DNA from: an uncultured Alistipes sp. | Lineage (GTDB): Bacteria; Bacteroidota; Bacteroidia; Bacteroidales; Rikenellaceae | DNA length: 5,709 nucleotides | Reading direction: 5' to 3' | NCBI GenBank assembly: GCA_947174575.1 | Contig: CAMWJM010000090.1 | Location: 1 to 5,709, forward strand | Part shown: positions 1 to 5,639 of the stretch, piece after piece | How positions within the stretch are numbered: position 1 is the stretch's first letter | Layout: each line of letters opens with the position of its first letter | Position numbers and translations under genes: made by a program | The notes under the pieces: generated by a model | The model's input: only the letters and a program-made list of their open reading frames with translations | What the model was told of the DNA's origin: nothing | Databases searched by the model: none

Positions 1-142
1 TGACATAGCCGCGCAAGGGGGCCAGCGCCGGGTTGTACTGGGTGCGGAACGTGCTTCCTTCCATGAAGTAAGCCGTCGGGTTTTGCGCTGCGGCGCCTGC
101 CGCCCCGAGCAGCATCGCCATGAGAACGAGGATTCTTTTCAT
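1..142 (-). CDS. Exported DUF5723-like protein, N-terminal part (runs off the window)
   Basis: Only the first 47 codons are present. They start with a clear Sec signal peptide: Met-Lys-Arg, a hydrophobic core to about residue 18, and a likely signal peptidase I site after Ala19 (Ala-Ala-Ala before Gln20). The mature start contains the stretch YFMEGSTFRTQYNPALAP (residues 25-42), which I recognise as the opening of DUF5723-type proteins. These are Bacteroidota exported proteins thought to be outer-membrane beta-barrels; their function is unknown. The start lies 19 bases after the stop of the upstream lipoprotein gene with no promoter box between, so the two are probably cotranscribed. There is no Shine-Dalgarno site, as is usual in this phylum. 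The family call rests on memory of the N-terminal motif, and the rest of the protein is outside the window. Confidence 0.72.
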   Translation of the reverse strand, partial: MKRILVLMAMLLGAAGAAAQNPTAYFMEGSTFRTQYNPALAPLRGYV

Positions 143-161
143 TTCGACGAGAGGTTGCGGG

Positions 162-1088
162 TCAGAGATCGAGTTTCAGCGAACCGGTCTTGAGCAGGCT
201 CAACCGGATGGCTATGGGGCGCGGATCGAGCGTGCGACCGGGATAGTAGCGCTGCAGTTCGACCGGCACGGCGATCGTCACGCCGCCGGCTGCCGCGAGG
301 GCGCGCAGATCTTCGGCGTAGATGCGTGTGGAGGGGAGCGCGCAGGTCGCGTCGACCTCTATGTCGAAAGGTTCGAGAGTCAGTCCCGTGGGTTCGAACT
401 TCGGGTAGAGCCGCATGGTCAGCGGCAGCGTGCTGCTCACTTCGCCCTCGATCGAGAGCGTGTTGACCGGGTCGACCGTCCCCTGCGGATCGAGGTTGTC
501 GGCGAGCATGTCGACGACGTCGCCCAGATCGAGCTTGCCCAGGTCGTACGACAGGTCGGAGACTTCGAGCAGCTGCAGGTATTTGCGGGCCGAAGCCTCG
601 GTCTGCCGGCGGAGCTGTTCGCTGGTGGCGAACAGAGCGACGAACGCCTCCGTGAAACGGGCCTTGTCGACCGTGGCTTCGTTCAGCCCCAGCGGGGCCA
701 GGAAATCTTTGCGGTAGCTTTTCCACGCCAGATCGGCCACTTCGTTCAGTCGGTCGGTGCTGCGGCCCATCTCGTCGACGAGCGCGCCGGTCAGCTCGGC
801 GAGATAGGCGTCGTCCGTGTAGAGCCGGGCGAAATCTACATATTCCGCACCTCCGGGCAGTCGCGAGGGGAGCCAGGTGTCGGCTTCGGCGAGCATCTCC
901 TGCAACGAACCTTTGGCGTCGTGGATGTCGTCGAGCAGAACCGTCACGGTCACCAGCGGCACCGTGAAGCGCGAGGTTTCGTCGCCTATGGCTATGCGAT
1001 CCGTGTCGATGTCGGTCAGGTCGTAGGACTTGTCGATGCACGAGACGGCGAACATCCCGAGGAGGCACAGGGAGAGTAGGTTTTTCAT
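162..1088 (-). CDS. Surface or periplasmic lipoprotein of unknown function (308 aa)
   Basis: This complete gene encodes 308 residues. The N-terminus is a type II signal peptide with the lipobox Ala14-Val15-Ser16-Cys17, so Cys17 should be lipidated. The mature end is acidic (Cys-Ile-Asp-Lys-Ser-Tyr-Asp, then Asp-rich to about residue 31), as in many Bacteroidales lipoproteins that start with a YDL-D-ID motif. A helix-rich middle (about residues 60-190) is followed by a beta-rich C-terminal half (about 200-308), suggesting a folded extracellular or periplasmic domain. The reading frame stays open upstream to 1289, but the Met at 1088 is chosen because it gives the lipoprotein signal and sits just downstream of a good promoter. 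It is first in an apparent operon with the DUF5723-like gene, so the two products may work together at the outer membrane; that is inference. I recognise no enzymatic motif. Confidence 0.85.
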   Translation of the reverse strand: MKNLLSLCLLGMFAVSCIDKSYDLTDIDTDRIAIGDETSRFTVPLVTVTVLLDDIHDAKGSLQEMLAEADTWLPSRLPGGAEYVDFARLYTDDAYLAELTGALVDEMGRSTDRLNEVADLAWKSYRKDFLAPLGLNEATVDKARFTEAFVALFATSEQLRRQTEASARKYLQLLEVSDLSYDLGKLDLGDVVDMLADNLDPQGTVDPVNTLSIEGEVSSTLPLTMRLYPKFEPTGLTLEPFDIEVDATCALPSTRIYAEDLRALAAAGGVTIAVPVELQRYYPGRTLDPRPIAIRLSLLKTGSLKLDL

Positions 1089-1121
1089 GGATTGTCGATC
1101 GGGTACGAATGGGTTATCGGG

Positions 1122-1152
1122 CAAAGATAGCACATTAAGACCTATAAACAAA
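1122..1152 (-). promoter_or_regulatory. Bacteroidota-type promoter for the lipoprotein/DUF5723 unit
   Basis: Read on the minus strand, a -33 TTTG (1152-1149) is followed after exactly 19 bases by the -7 box TATCTTTG (1129-1122). This matches the known Bacteroidota primary sigma-factor pattern. It predicts a leader of roughly 25-30 bases before the start at 1088. Confidence 0.75.
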
Positions 1153-1245
1153 AAAAAGAATCGGGCATACTTCGAGGGGTGGGCGACCGGGAGACCGTTT
1201 GGATACGTATTCGCCGAATTGCGGGCGGGGTTCGTAAAAATTTCG

Positions 1246-1253
1246 TAAATTTG
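1246..1253 (+). promoter_or_regulatory. -7 promoter box of uvrC, very close to the start codon
   Basis: TAAATTTG fits the TAnnTTTG -7 box. I see no convincing -33 TTTG at the usual spacing; the nearest TTG (1219-1221) is several bases too far upstream. The box ends only seven bases before the uvrC ATG, so transcription from it would give a leaderless or almost leaderless mRNA. Confidence 0.5.
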
Positions 1254-1260
1254 CTCCCGT

Positions 1261-3090
1261 ATGGCCGAAACCGAGAAAATCGATCTCAAGAAGCAGGTGG
1301 CGATGCTGCCGTTTTCGCCGGGCGTCTACCAGTTCGTGGATCGCAAGGGGACGATCGTCTATGTCAGCAAGGCCAAAAGCCTGCGCAAACGTGTCTCCTC
1401 CTATTTCGTCCAGAGCAAGGAGCACAGCGCCAAGGTACGCGCGCTGGTCAAGCAGATCGTCGAGATCCGCCACATCGTGGTCGACAGCGAGACCGACGCC
1501 CTGCTGTTGGAGAACTCGCTCATCAAGAGCCTGCAGCCGCGCTACAACATCCTCCTGAAGGACGACAAGACCTATCCCTGGATCGTCGTGCGGCGCGAGG
1601 CCTTTCCGCGCGTGCAGTCGACGCGGCAGCTGGCGCGCGACGGCTCGCAATACTTCGGCCCCTACGGCTCGGTGATGATGCAGCACAGCGTGCTGGAGTT
1701 CATCCGCGAGGTGGTGCCGCTGCGCACCTGCAAGCTCGACCTGGCGCCCGACAAGATCGCACGGGGGCGATATTCCGTCTGTCTCCAGTATCATTTGGGC
1801 AACTGCAAGGGGCCTTGCGTGGGCCGGCAGTCGGCCGAGGAGTACGACGGGCAGGTGGGGTTGGTCGTCTCGATCCTCAAGGGCGATCTGCGCCCCGTGC
1901 GCAACTATCTGGAGACGGAGATGGCCCGCGCGGCTGCGGAGCTGAAGTTCGAGCAGGCGCAGCGCTACAAGCATCGGCTCGACGCGTTGGATCACTATGC
2001 CGGCAAATCGGTCATCGTGAGTTCGCGGATCGTCGATGCCGACGTCTTTTCGCTCCTGCCCGACGACGATGTGGCCTACTGCAACTTCGTGCGCATCCGC
2101 CACGGTTCGATCGTGGGCGTCTCGACCGTGCGCCTTTCGACGGGCGTGGGCGGCGACGAACGCGACATGCTGACGCTGGCTATCCAGCATGCGGTCGAGC
2201 ACATCGCCGGCGGCGAGTTGGCGCGCGAGGTGATCGTGCCGTTTCTGCCCTCGACGACGCTGCTGTTCGACGGCGTGACCTTCACGGTGCCCAAGCGGGG
2301 CGAGAAACTGGAGTTGCTGGAGTTCTCGCAGAAAAGCGCCCGCATCTATCGCGCCGAGCAGCTCAAGAACCTCGAAATCCGCAACCCCGAGCGTCATGCC
2401 GACCGCCTGATGAGCGCCATGCAGAAAGAGCTGCGTCTCGACCGTCCGCCGCGTCATATCGAGTGCTTCGACAACTCCAACCTGCAGGGCAGCCACCCCG
2501 TGGCGTCGTGCGTGGTGTTCCGCGACGGCAAACCCGCGCGCAAGGAATATCGCCATTTCAACGTCAAGACGGTCGAGGGTCCCGACGACTACGCCTCGAT
2601 GCGTGAAATCGTCTATCGCCGCTACAGCCGTCTGGTGGCCGAGGGTGCCGAGCTGCCCGACCTCATCATCGCCGACGGCGGCAAAGGTCAGATGGGGGCG
2701 ATCCACGAGGTGCTGGAGTATCTGCAGCTCGACATCCCCATAGCCGGTCTGGCCAAGGACAGCCGCCACCGCACGGCCGAACTGCTCTGCGGCTATCCGC
2801 CCGTGGCGGTCGGCCTGCGTCCCACCTCGCCGCTCTTCCACCTCTTTTCGCATATTCAGGACGAGGTGCACCGCTTTGCGATCACGTTCCACCGGCAGAA
2901 ACGCAGCAAGGCGTTCATCCATAGCGAGCTGGAGCAAATTCCGGGTGTCGGCGAGAAGACCGTGCGCGAGCTGTTGCAGCATTTCCGCACCGTGGCGAAA
3001 GTCAAGACGGCCAACTTCGAAGAACTCGCGGCCCTGGTCGGCAGCGCCAAAGCCCGCAAAATCCTCGAATTCTTCCACCCCACGGCATAA
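1261..3090 (+). CDS. uvrC: UvrABC excinuclease subunit C
   Basis: UvrC joins the UvrB-DNA complex in nucleotide excision repair and cuts the damaged strand on both sides of the lesion. The 609-residue length is normal and all domains are present. The GIY-YIG nuclease (about residues 15-100) has Gly21-Val-Tyr23, Tyr34-Val35-Ser36, Lys37, Arg44, Glu84 and Asn96. Four cysteines (157, 174, 182, 186) match the family's iron-sulfur cluster ligands. A UVR helical hairpin for UvrB binding lies at about 213-245. The RNase H-like second nuclease has Asp404 (FDNSN), Asp472 (ADGGKGQ) and His537. Tandem helix-hairpin-helix motifs run from about 555 to 605. Oddly, Ser36 replaces the Gly usual in YIG; all other catalytic residues appear intact, so the enzyme is probably functional. 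The ATG at 1261 leaves a normal short lead-in to the GIY motif. It appears monocistronic and is divergent from the lipoprotein gene. Confidence 0.97.
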   Translation: MAETEKIDLKKQVAMLPFSPGVYQFVDRKGTIVYVSKAKSLRKRVSSYFVQSKEHSAKVRALVKQIVEIRHIVVDSETDALLLENSLIKSLQPRYNILLKDDKTYPWIVVRREAFPRVQSTRQLARDGSQYFGPYGSVMMQHSVLEFIREVVPLRTCKLDLAPDKIARGRYSVCLQYHLGNCKGPCVGRQSAEEYDGQVGLVVSILKGDLRPVRNYLETEMARAAAELKFEQAQRYKHRLDALDHYAGKSVIVSSRIVDADVFSLLPDDDVAYCNFVRIRHGSIVGVSTVRLSTGVGGDERDMLTLAIQHAVEHIAGGELAREVIVPFLPSTTLLFDGVTFTVPKRGEKLELLEFSQKSARIYRAEQLKNLEIRNPERHADRLMSAMQKELRLDRPPRHIECFDNSNLQGSHPVASCVVFRDGKPARKEYRHFNVKTVEGPDDYASMREIVYRRYSRLVAEGAELPDLIIADGGKGQMGAIHEVLEYLQLDIPIAGLAKDSRHRTAELLCGYPPVAVGLRPTSPLFHLFSHIQDEVHRFAITFHRQKRSKAFIHSELEQIPGVGEKTVRELLQHFRTVAKVKTANFEELAALVGSAKARKILEFFHPTA

Positions 3091-3166
3091 CGGAACTACT
3101 TTTATTATATGCGGCATTCTGCCGGCTTTCCCGGTAAGGGCGGGGTGCAATTTTTCGATGCTTTGT

Positions 3167-3196
3167 TTTGTCTTTCCGATTTTATTCGTATCTTTG
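3167..3196 (+). promoter_or_regulatory. Promoter of the tRNA-Leu gene
   Basis: A TTTG at 3167-3170 and the -7 box TATCTTTG at 3189-3196 are 18 bases apart, close to the phylum consensus. The tRNA begins 30 bases after the box, leaving a short 5' leader to be trimmed. Between the uvrC stop and this promoter (3091-3166) I see only a short hairpin, CGGCA-TTC-TGCCG (3112-3124), with no U-tract, so a terminator for uvrC there is doubtful. Confidence 0.7.
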
Positions 3197-3226
3197 CAGT
3201 CCCGATTCTCTCACGAGACACGGCTC

Positions 3227-3310
3227 GCCCGGATGGCGGAATCGGTAGACGCGTTGGTCTCAAACACCAATGACAGCAATGTCGTGCCGGTTCGACCCCG
3301 GCTCCGGGTA
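3227..3310 (+). tRNA. tRNA-Leu (anticodon CAA)
   Basis: The sequence folds as a class II tRNA. The acceptor stem is GCCCGGA (3227-3233) with TCCGGGT (3303-3309), the first pair being G-U, and the discriminator base is A3310. The anticodon stem TTGGT/ACCAA encloses the seven-base loop CTCAAAC, with anticodon CAA at 3261-3263, so it reads UUG leucine codons. A long variable arm, GACA-GCAA-TGTC, is typical of tRNA-Leu. The T arm is GCCGG/CCGGC with loop TTCGACC. CCA is not encoded: the bases after the discriminator are CA then AA, so the tail must be added enzymatically. Confidence 0.96.
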
Positions 3311-3314
3311 CAAA

Positions 3315-3351
3315 GCGACACGCTCCGCTGAAGTTCAGCGGAGCGTGTCGT
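3315..3351. terminator. Perfect inverted repeat between convergent tRNA-Leu and orphan gene
   Basis: Seventeen bases (3316-3332) are repeated exactly in inverse (3334-3350) around one central base, and G3315/T3351 could add a wobble pair. The hairpin begins five bases after the tRNA and ends 12 bases from the stop of the convergent gene at 3363, so it could end transcription from both sides. Neither flank has a real U-tract (TATATAAA on one side, CTTTG on the other). It may therefore serve as a 3'-end stabilising or processing hairpin rather than a classical intrinsic terminator. Confidence 0.6.
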
Positions 3352-3362
3352 ATATAAACGCC

Positions 3363-3881
3363 TCAACACTTCCGGTGCGACATACATGTCGTTTTGCAAT
3401 CGGAGCCATGTCCGCATGCGGGCGAATCGGGGCCGTAGCACCCATCTTCGGAGTCTTCGGACATGTCGTATGCCGGTGACGGCGAACTGTCTTTCACGAG
3501 GGTCAATATCTTCTCTATATCTTCCCATACTTCGGACTGCGGATCGGAAAATAGCGAGAACCGTTTCCTCGATTTATACATGTATTCGTATAGCTTCGGA
3601 TAATTTTCGTGTATGTCTGCTCCCTTGTCTTCGTAAAGTTTGAAATGGTCGAAAACGATTTTATCAGCACGTCCGTTGCGTCCCCTGTGTTTTGGCCCTA
3701 TTCCTACCCAGTTGATTTTATAGCTTATTCCGGCATGGCCTTTCCAAGTCGATGTGCCGCCGATCCCGATGACGGCATCGTAATTCCAGTTCCGGATTCG
3801 GCCCATGCAATCCTCGCAGCCGAATATTCCGCATTTGCAGGGGTCGCCTCTGTGGGTTCTTTTATAAATTAAAATTCTCAT
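3363..3881 (-). CDS. Orphan conserved-type protein with Cys-rich tail, probable accessory gene (172 aa)
   Basis: I do not recognise a named function. The N-terminal half looks like a compact conserved domain: a beta strand (MRILIYKRT), a Cys cluster (Cys15-x-Cys17, Cys22-x2-Cys25), then NWNYDAVIGIGG (residues 31-42), whose glycine-rich turn is the most motif-like part, and KINWVGIGPK (55-64). A helical segment follows (about 78-135). The last 25 residues hold five of the nine cysteines (148, 156, 162, 166, 172), possibly a metal-binding or disulfide-rich tail. No signal peptide or membrane segment is seen. The frame also allows a start at 3911, ten codons earlier; 3881 is preferred because the domain seems to begin there. 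Base use differs from the neighbours: two sampled 60-base lines (3541-3660) have 25 and 22 G+C, against 39 in a uvrC line (1441-1500). With its position beside a tRNA, this suggests horizontal acquisition. Confidence 0.75.
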   Translation of the reverse strand: MRILIYKRTHRGDPCKCGIFGCEDCMGRIRNWNYDAVIGIGGTSTWKGHAGISYKINWVGIGPKHRGRNGRADKIVFDHFKLYEDKGADIHENYPKLYEYMYKSRKRFSLFSDPQSEVWEDIEKILTLVKDSSPSPAYDMSEDSEDGCYGPDSPACGHGSDCKTTCMSHRKC

Positions 3882-3945
3882 ATCGGATAAAGGGTTGTGA
3901 ATAACCTGCATGATTTATACAGGAGTCCTTGTTGTATTTGGAATA

Positions 3946-3953
3946 CAAAGATA
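3946..3953 (-). promoter_or_regulatory. -7 promoter box of the orphan gene
   Basis: TATCTTTG on the minus strand is a full match to the -7 box. The expected -33 position (about 3973-3976) is poly-A-like on this strand and has no clear TTTG. The box would give a leader of roughly 30 bases to the start at 3911, or 60 to the preferred start at 3881. Confidence 0.6.
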
Positions 3954-3997
3954 TGTTTTTTCGTTTGCGATTTTTCCGTTTTTCGGCGCGAATTTTA

Positions 3998-4005
3998 TAA
4001 CTTTG
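3998..4005 (+). promoter_or_regulatory. -7 promoter box of yebC
   Basis: TAACTTTG matches the -7 consensus. It lies 36 bases before the yebC start, with an A-rich stretch just before the ATG, which in this phylum favours initiation without a Shine-Dalgarno site. The -33 region is T-rich but lacks a clean TTTG. Confidence 0.65.
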
Positions 4006-4041
4006 CGGCACGAGTCGAAAAATCGTAAAACAACATAACTT

Positions 4042-4767
4042 ATGGGAAGAGCTTTCGAGTACCGCAAGGCGCGTAAAATGAAGCGTTGGGGCCATATGGC
4101 CCGCACGTTCACCAAGTTGGGCAAGGAGATCGAAATCGCCGTCAAGGCCGGCGGCCCCGATCCGTCGGGCAATACGCGTCTGCGCATTCTGATGCAGAAC
4201 GCCAAGGCCGAGAACATGCCCAAGGAGAATGTCGAGCGAGCCATCAAGCGTGCCACCGAGAAGGATGCGGCCGATTACAAGGAGGTCGTATACGAAGGCT
4301 ACGGCCCCCACGGTATCGCCTTTCTGGTCGAAACCGCTACCGACAACACCAACCGCACGGTGGCCAACGTGCGCATGCACTTCAACAAGTGCGGCGGAAC
4401 CTTGGGCAACAGCGGTTCGGTGGGCTTCATGTTCGACCACAAGTGCATCTTCAAGTTCCACGCTCCGGCCGGTGCCGATGCCGAGGAACTCGAACTGGAG
4501 ATGATCGACCTGGGGGTCGACGAGTTCTATCCCGAGGAGGACGGCATCACGGTTTATGCCCCCTACGAGTCGTTCGGCTCTATTCAGAAGTGGCTGGACG
4601 ACAAGGGCTTCGAGATCGTGTCGGGCGAGTCGGCCTACCTGCCTACCGACACCAAGGAGCTGGATGCCGAGGGCCGCGAGTCGATCGAGAAGTTGGTCGA
4701 GCGCCTGGAAGAGGACGACGACGTGACCAACGTCTACCACAATATGAAAGAGGTGGAGGAAGAGTAG
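4042..4767 (+). CDS. yebC: YebC/PmpR/TACO1-family protein
   Basis: The 241-residue product is full length for the family. YebC-like proteins were first described as DNA-binding regulators; the mitochondrial homologue TACO1 and bacterial members have since been linked to translation, including relief of stalling at proline runs, so a ribosome-associated cytoplasmic role is likely. Visible marks are a basic N-terminal helical domain (residues 1-75) with FTKLGKEIEIAVKAGGPDP and the NMPKENVERAIK segment, YEGYGPHG (84-91), GTLGNSGSVGFMF (119-131), and a C-terminal domain ending in an acidic tail. The N-terminus (MGRAFEYRKARKMKRWGHMA) is the Bacteroidota form, in place of the AGHSKWANIKHRK start found in Proteobacteria. 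The start is supported by this motif and by the promoter just upstream. It is monocistronic, with a strong terminator 25 bases after the stop. Which family role applies here cannot be read from sequence. Confidence 0.95.
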   Translation: MGRAFEYRKARKMKRWGHMARTFTKLGKEIEIAVKAGGPDPSGNTRLRILMQNAKAENMPKENVERAIKRATEKDAADYKEVVYEGYGPHGIAFLVETATDNTNRTVANVRMHFNKCGGTLGNSGSVGFMFDHKCIFKFHAPAGADAEELELEMIDLGVDEFYPEEDGITVYAPYESFGSIQKWLDDKGFEIVSGESAYLPTDTKELDAEGRESIEKLVERLEEDDDVTNVYHNMKEVEEE

Positions 4768-4791
4768 GAACTATCTCTTCGGAACAACAGC

Positions 4792-4830
4792 ATTGCCGGT
4801 CGCTTTCAGAAGCGACCGGCAATATTTTTT
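4792..4830 (+). terminator. Intrinsic terminator of yebC
   Basis: A perfect 14-bp stem (4792-4805 with 4810-4823) has a TCAG loop and is followed by A and six Ts (4825-4830). This is a classical Rho-independent terminator for yebC. On the minus strand the downstream flank is not T-rich, so it is less convincing as the end of the convergent gene. Confidence 0.92.
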
Positions 4831-4879
4831 AATGGCTTCGTGCAAATCGTTGCGGCGGCTCGAAGATGTCGGAGTGCCG

Positions 4880-5530
4880 TTACTCGAATCTGACGAATCG
4901 GCGGCTGGTCGTCAGACACAGCGGACAGTAGGGTTCGCAATAGGCCGAGGTGAAGATGTTGCCGCATTGGGGGCAGACCAGATACTGCCATTCGGAGGTG
5001 CCGTCCTGCGGCTGGCGACACAGGTGCATCAGGGTCGCGTGGCGCATGTCCACCGACGAGGCCCAGATCAACAGCCGGGCCGCATAGCGGTTTTCGTGGG
5101 TCATGGCGCGATCGATCTCGCCGCATTTGCACTCCTGCATCGTGCGCAGCTCATAGGCGATGCTGCGTTCCAGATTGCCGTCGGTCGTGCCGCGGAGGAC
5201 GATCGCCTTTTGCGGCGGCAGGTAGCGTCCGCCCAGCCGGATGATAGCGTTCGCGCCGTTCTGCTCCTGCAGTCGGGCCGAGAGCGCCAGGGCACGGAAC
5301 AGACGCGCGGCCTGGGCCTGCTGCTCCTGGTCGGCGATGCGGGCGAAATGGTCGTATTGCACCGATTTCACATGCTTGCGGCGGCAGCAGGCATCCAGAT
5401 CGGCGATCGTCTCGTGCCACGTTTCCTCGGATTTCGCGTGTCGCGTGTGCGTCGCGGCATAATAAATCCAGATCAACACGGCCGTCGAGACGAGGAAAAG
5501 CAGCAGGATGATGAGCGGACGGAGTTTCAT
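4880..5530 (-). CDS. Membrane-anchored rubrerythrin-like protein with rubredoxin-type zinc ribbon and degenerate diiron site (216 aa)
   Basis: An N-terminal membrane anchor (residues 5-24, preceded by Lys and Arg) leads into a domain I relate to rubrerythrin by pattern. Residues 59-101 (QYDHFARIADQE, then AARLFRALALSARLQEQN and IIRLGG) follow the first helix pair of rubrerythrins closely. Residues 117-171 resemble the second pair. The C-terminus carries Cys186-Pro-Gln-Cys189-Gly and Cys202-Pro-Leu-Cys205, spaced as in the rubrerythrin rubredoxin domain, and ends in an aromatic-rich tail. The metal knuckles are intact, but the diiron ligands mostly are not: the first-helix Glu aligns with Lys52, and the ExxH of the second helix is Ala85 and Gln88. 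Only Glu127 and Asp161/His164 seem kept. It is probably not a working peroxidase of the classical kind. The role is unknown; a structural, zinc-binding or redox-sensing role is a guess. No clear promoter precedes the start, and an intrinsic terminator lies 55 bases upstream. Confidence 0.78.
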   Translation of the reverse strand: MKLRPLIILLLFLVSTAVLIWIYYAATHTRHAKSEETWHETIADLDACCRRKHVKSVQYDHFARIADQEQQAQAARLFRALALSARLQEQNGANAIIRLGGRYLPPQKAIVLRGTTDGNLERSIAYELRTMQECKCGEIDRAMTHENRYAARLLIWASSVDMRHATLMHLCRQPQDGTSEWQYLVCPQCGNIFTSAYCEPYCPLCLTTSRRFVRFE

Positions 5531-5584
5531 GGCTTGATGCGGTATGACAGGAAAACTCCGAACAGCATTTTTTATGCCAGCACG

Positions 5585-5617
5585 AAAAAGGCGAACCCGC
5601 CGGAAAGCGGATTCGCC
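5585..5617 (-). terminator. Intrinsic terminator of the minus-strand gene entering from the right
   Basis: On the minus strand, GGCGAATCCGC (5617-5607) pairs with GCGGGTTCGCC (5600-5590) through 11 pairs including one G-U, around a six-base TTTCCG loop. Five Ts follow (5589-5585). It lies 22 bases after the stop at 5640 and should insulate the rubrerythrin-like gene from that gene. Confidence 0.85.
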
Positions 5618-5639
5618 CGATAAATGGCATCGTCGGGTT

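Noticed and set aside
120..1079. 319-codon plus-strand frame opposite the lipoprotein gene
   Set aside because: It is a shadow frame. The minus-strand frame has a lipobox, a matching promoter and an operon partner, whereas this one has none and is Arg/Gly-rich without motif.
1089..1289. Longer version of the lipoprotein frame starting at 1289
   Set aside because: The extension would cover the promoter and overlap the uvrC start, and it would bury the type II signal peptide inside the protein.
1135..3150. 671-codon open frame on the minus strand opposite uvrC
   Set aside because: It is antisense to a fully convincing uvrC. The composition is His/Arg/Asp/Leu-rich, as expected from the complement of GC-rich codons, and it shows no recognisable domain.
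3091..3166. Terminator for uvrC
   Set aside because: The only hairpin I see (3112-3124) has a five-pair stem and no following T-run, too weak to call.
3270..3330. Integration (att) duplication of the tRNA-Leu 3' end
   Set aside because: I looked for a second copy of the tRNA 3' end beyond the orphan gene, up to the yebC start, and found none, and no integrase is present. Integration remains only a possibility.
4793..5623. 276-codon plus-strand frame opposite the rubrerythrin-like gene
   Set aside because: It starts within the yebC terminator and has no family motif. The minus-strand frame has a membrane anchor and a well-spaced zinc ribbon.
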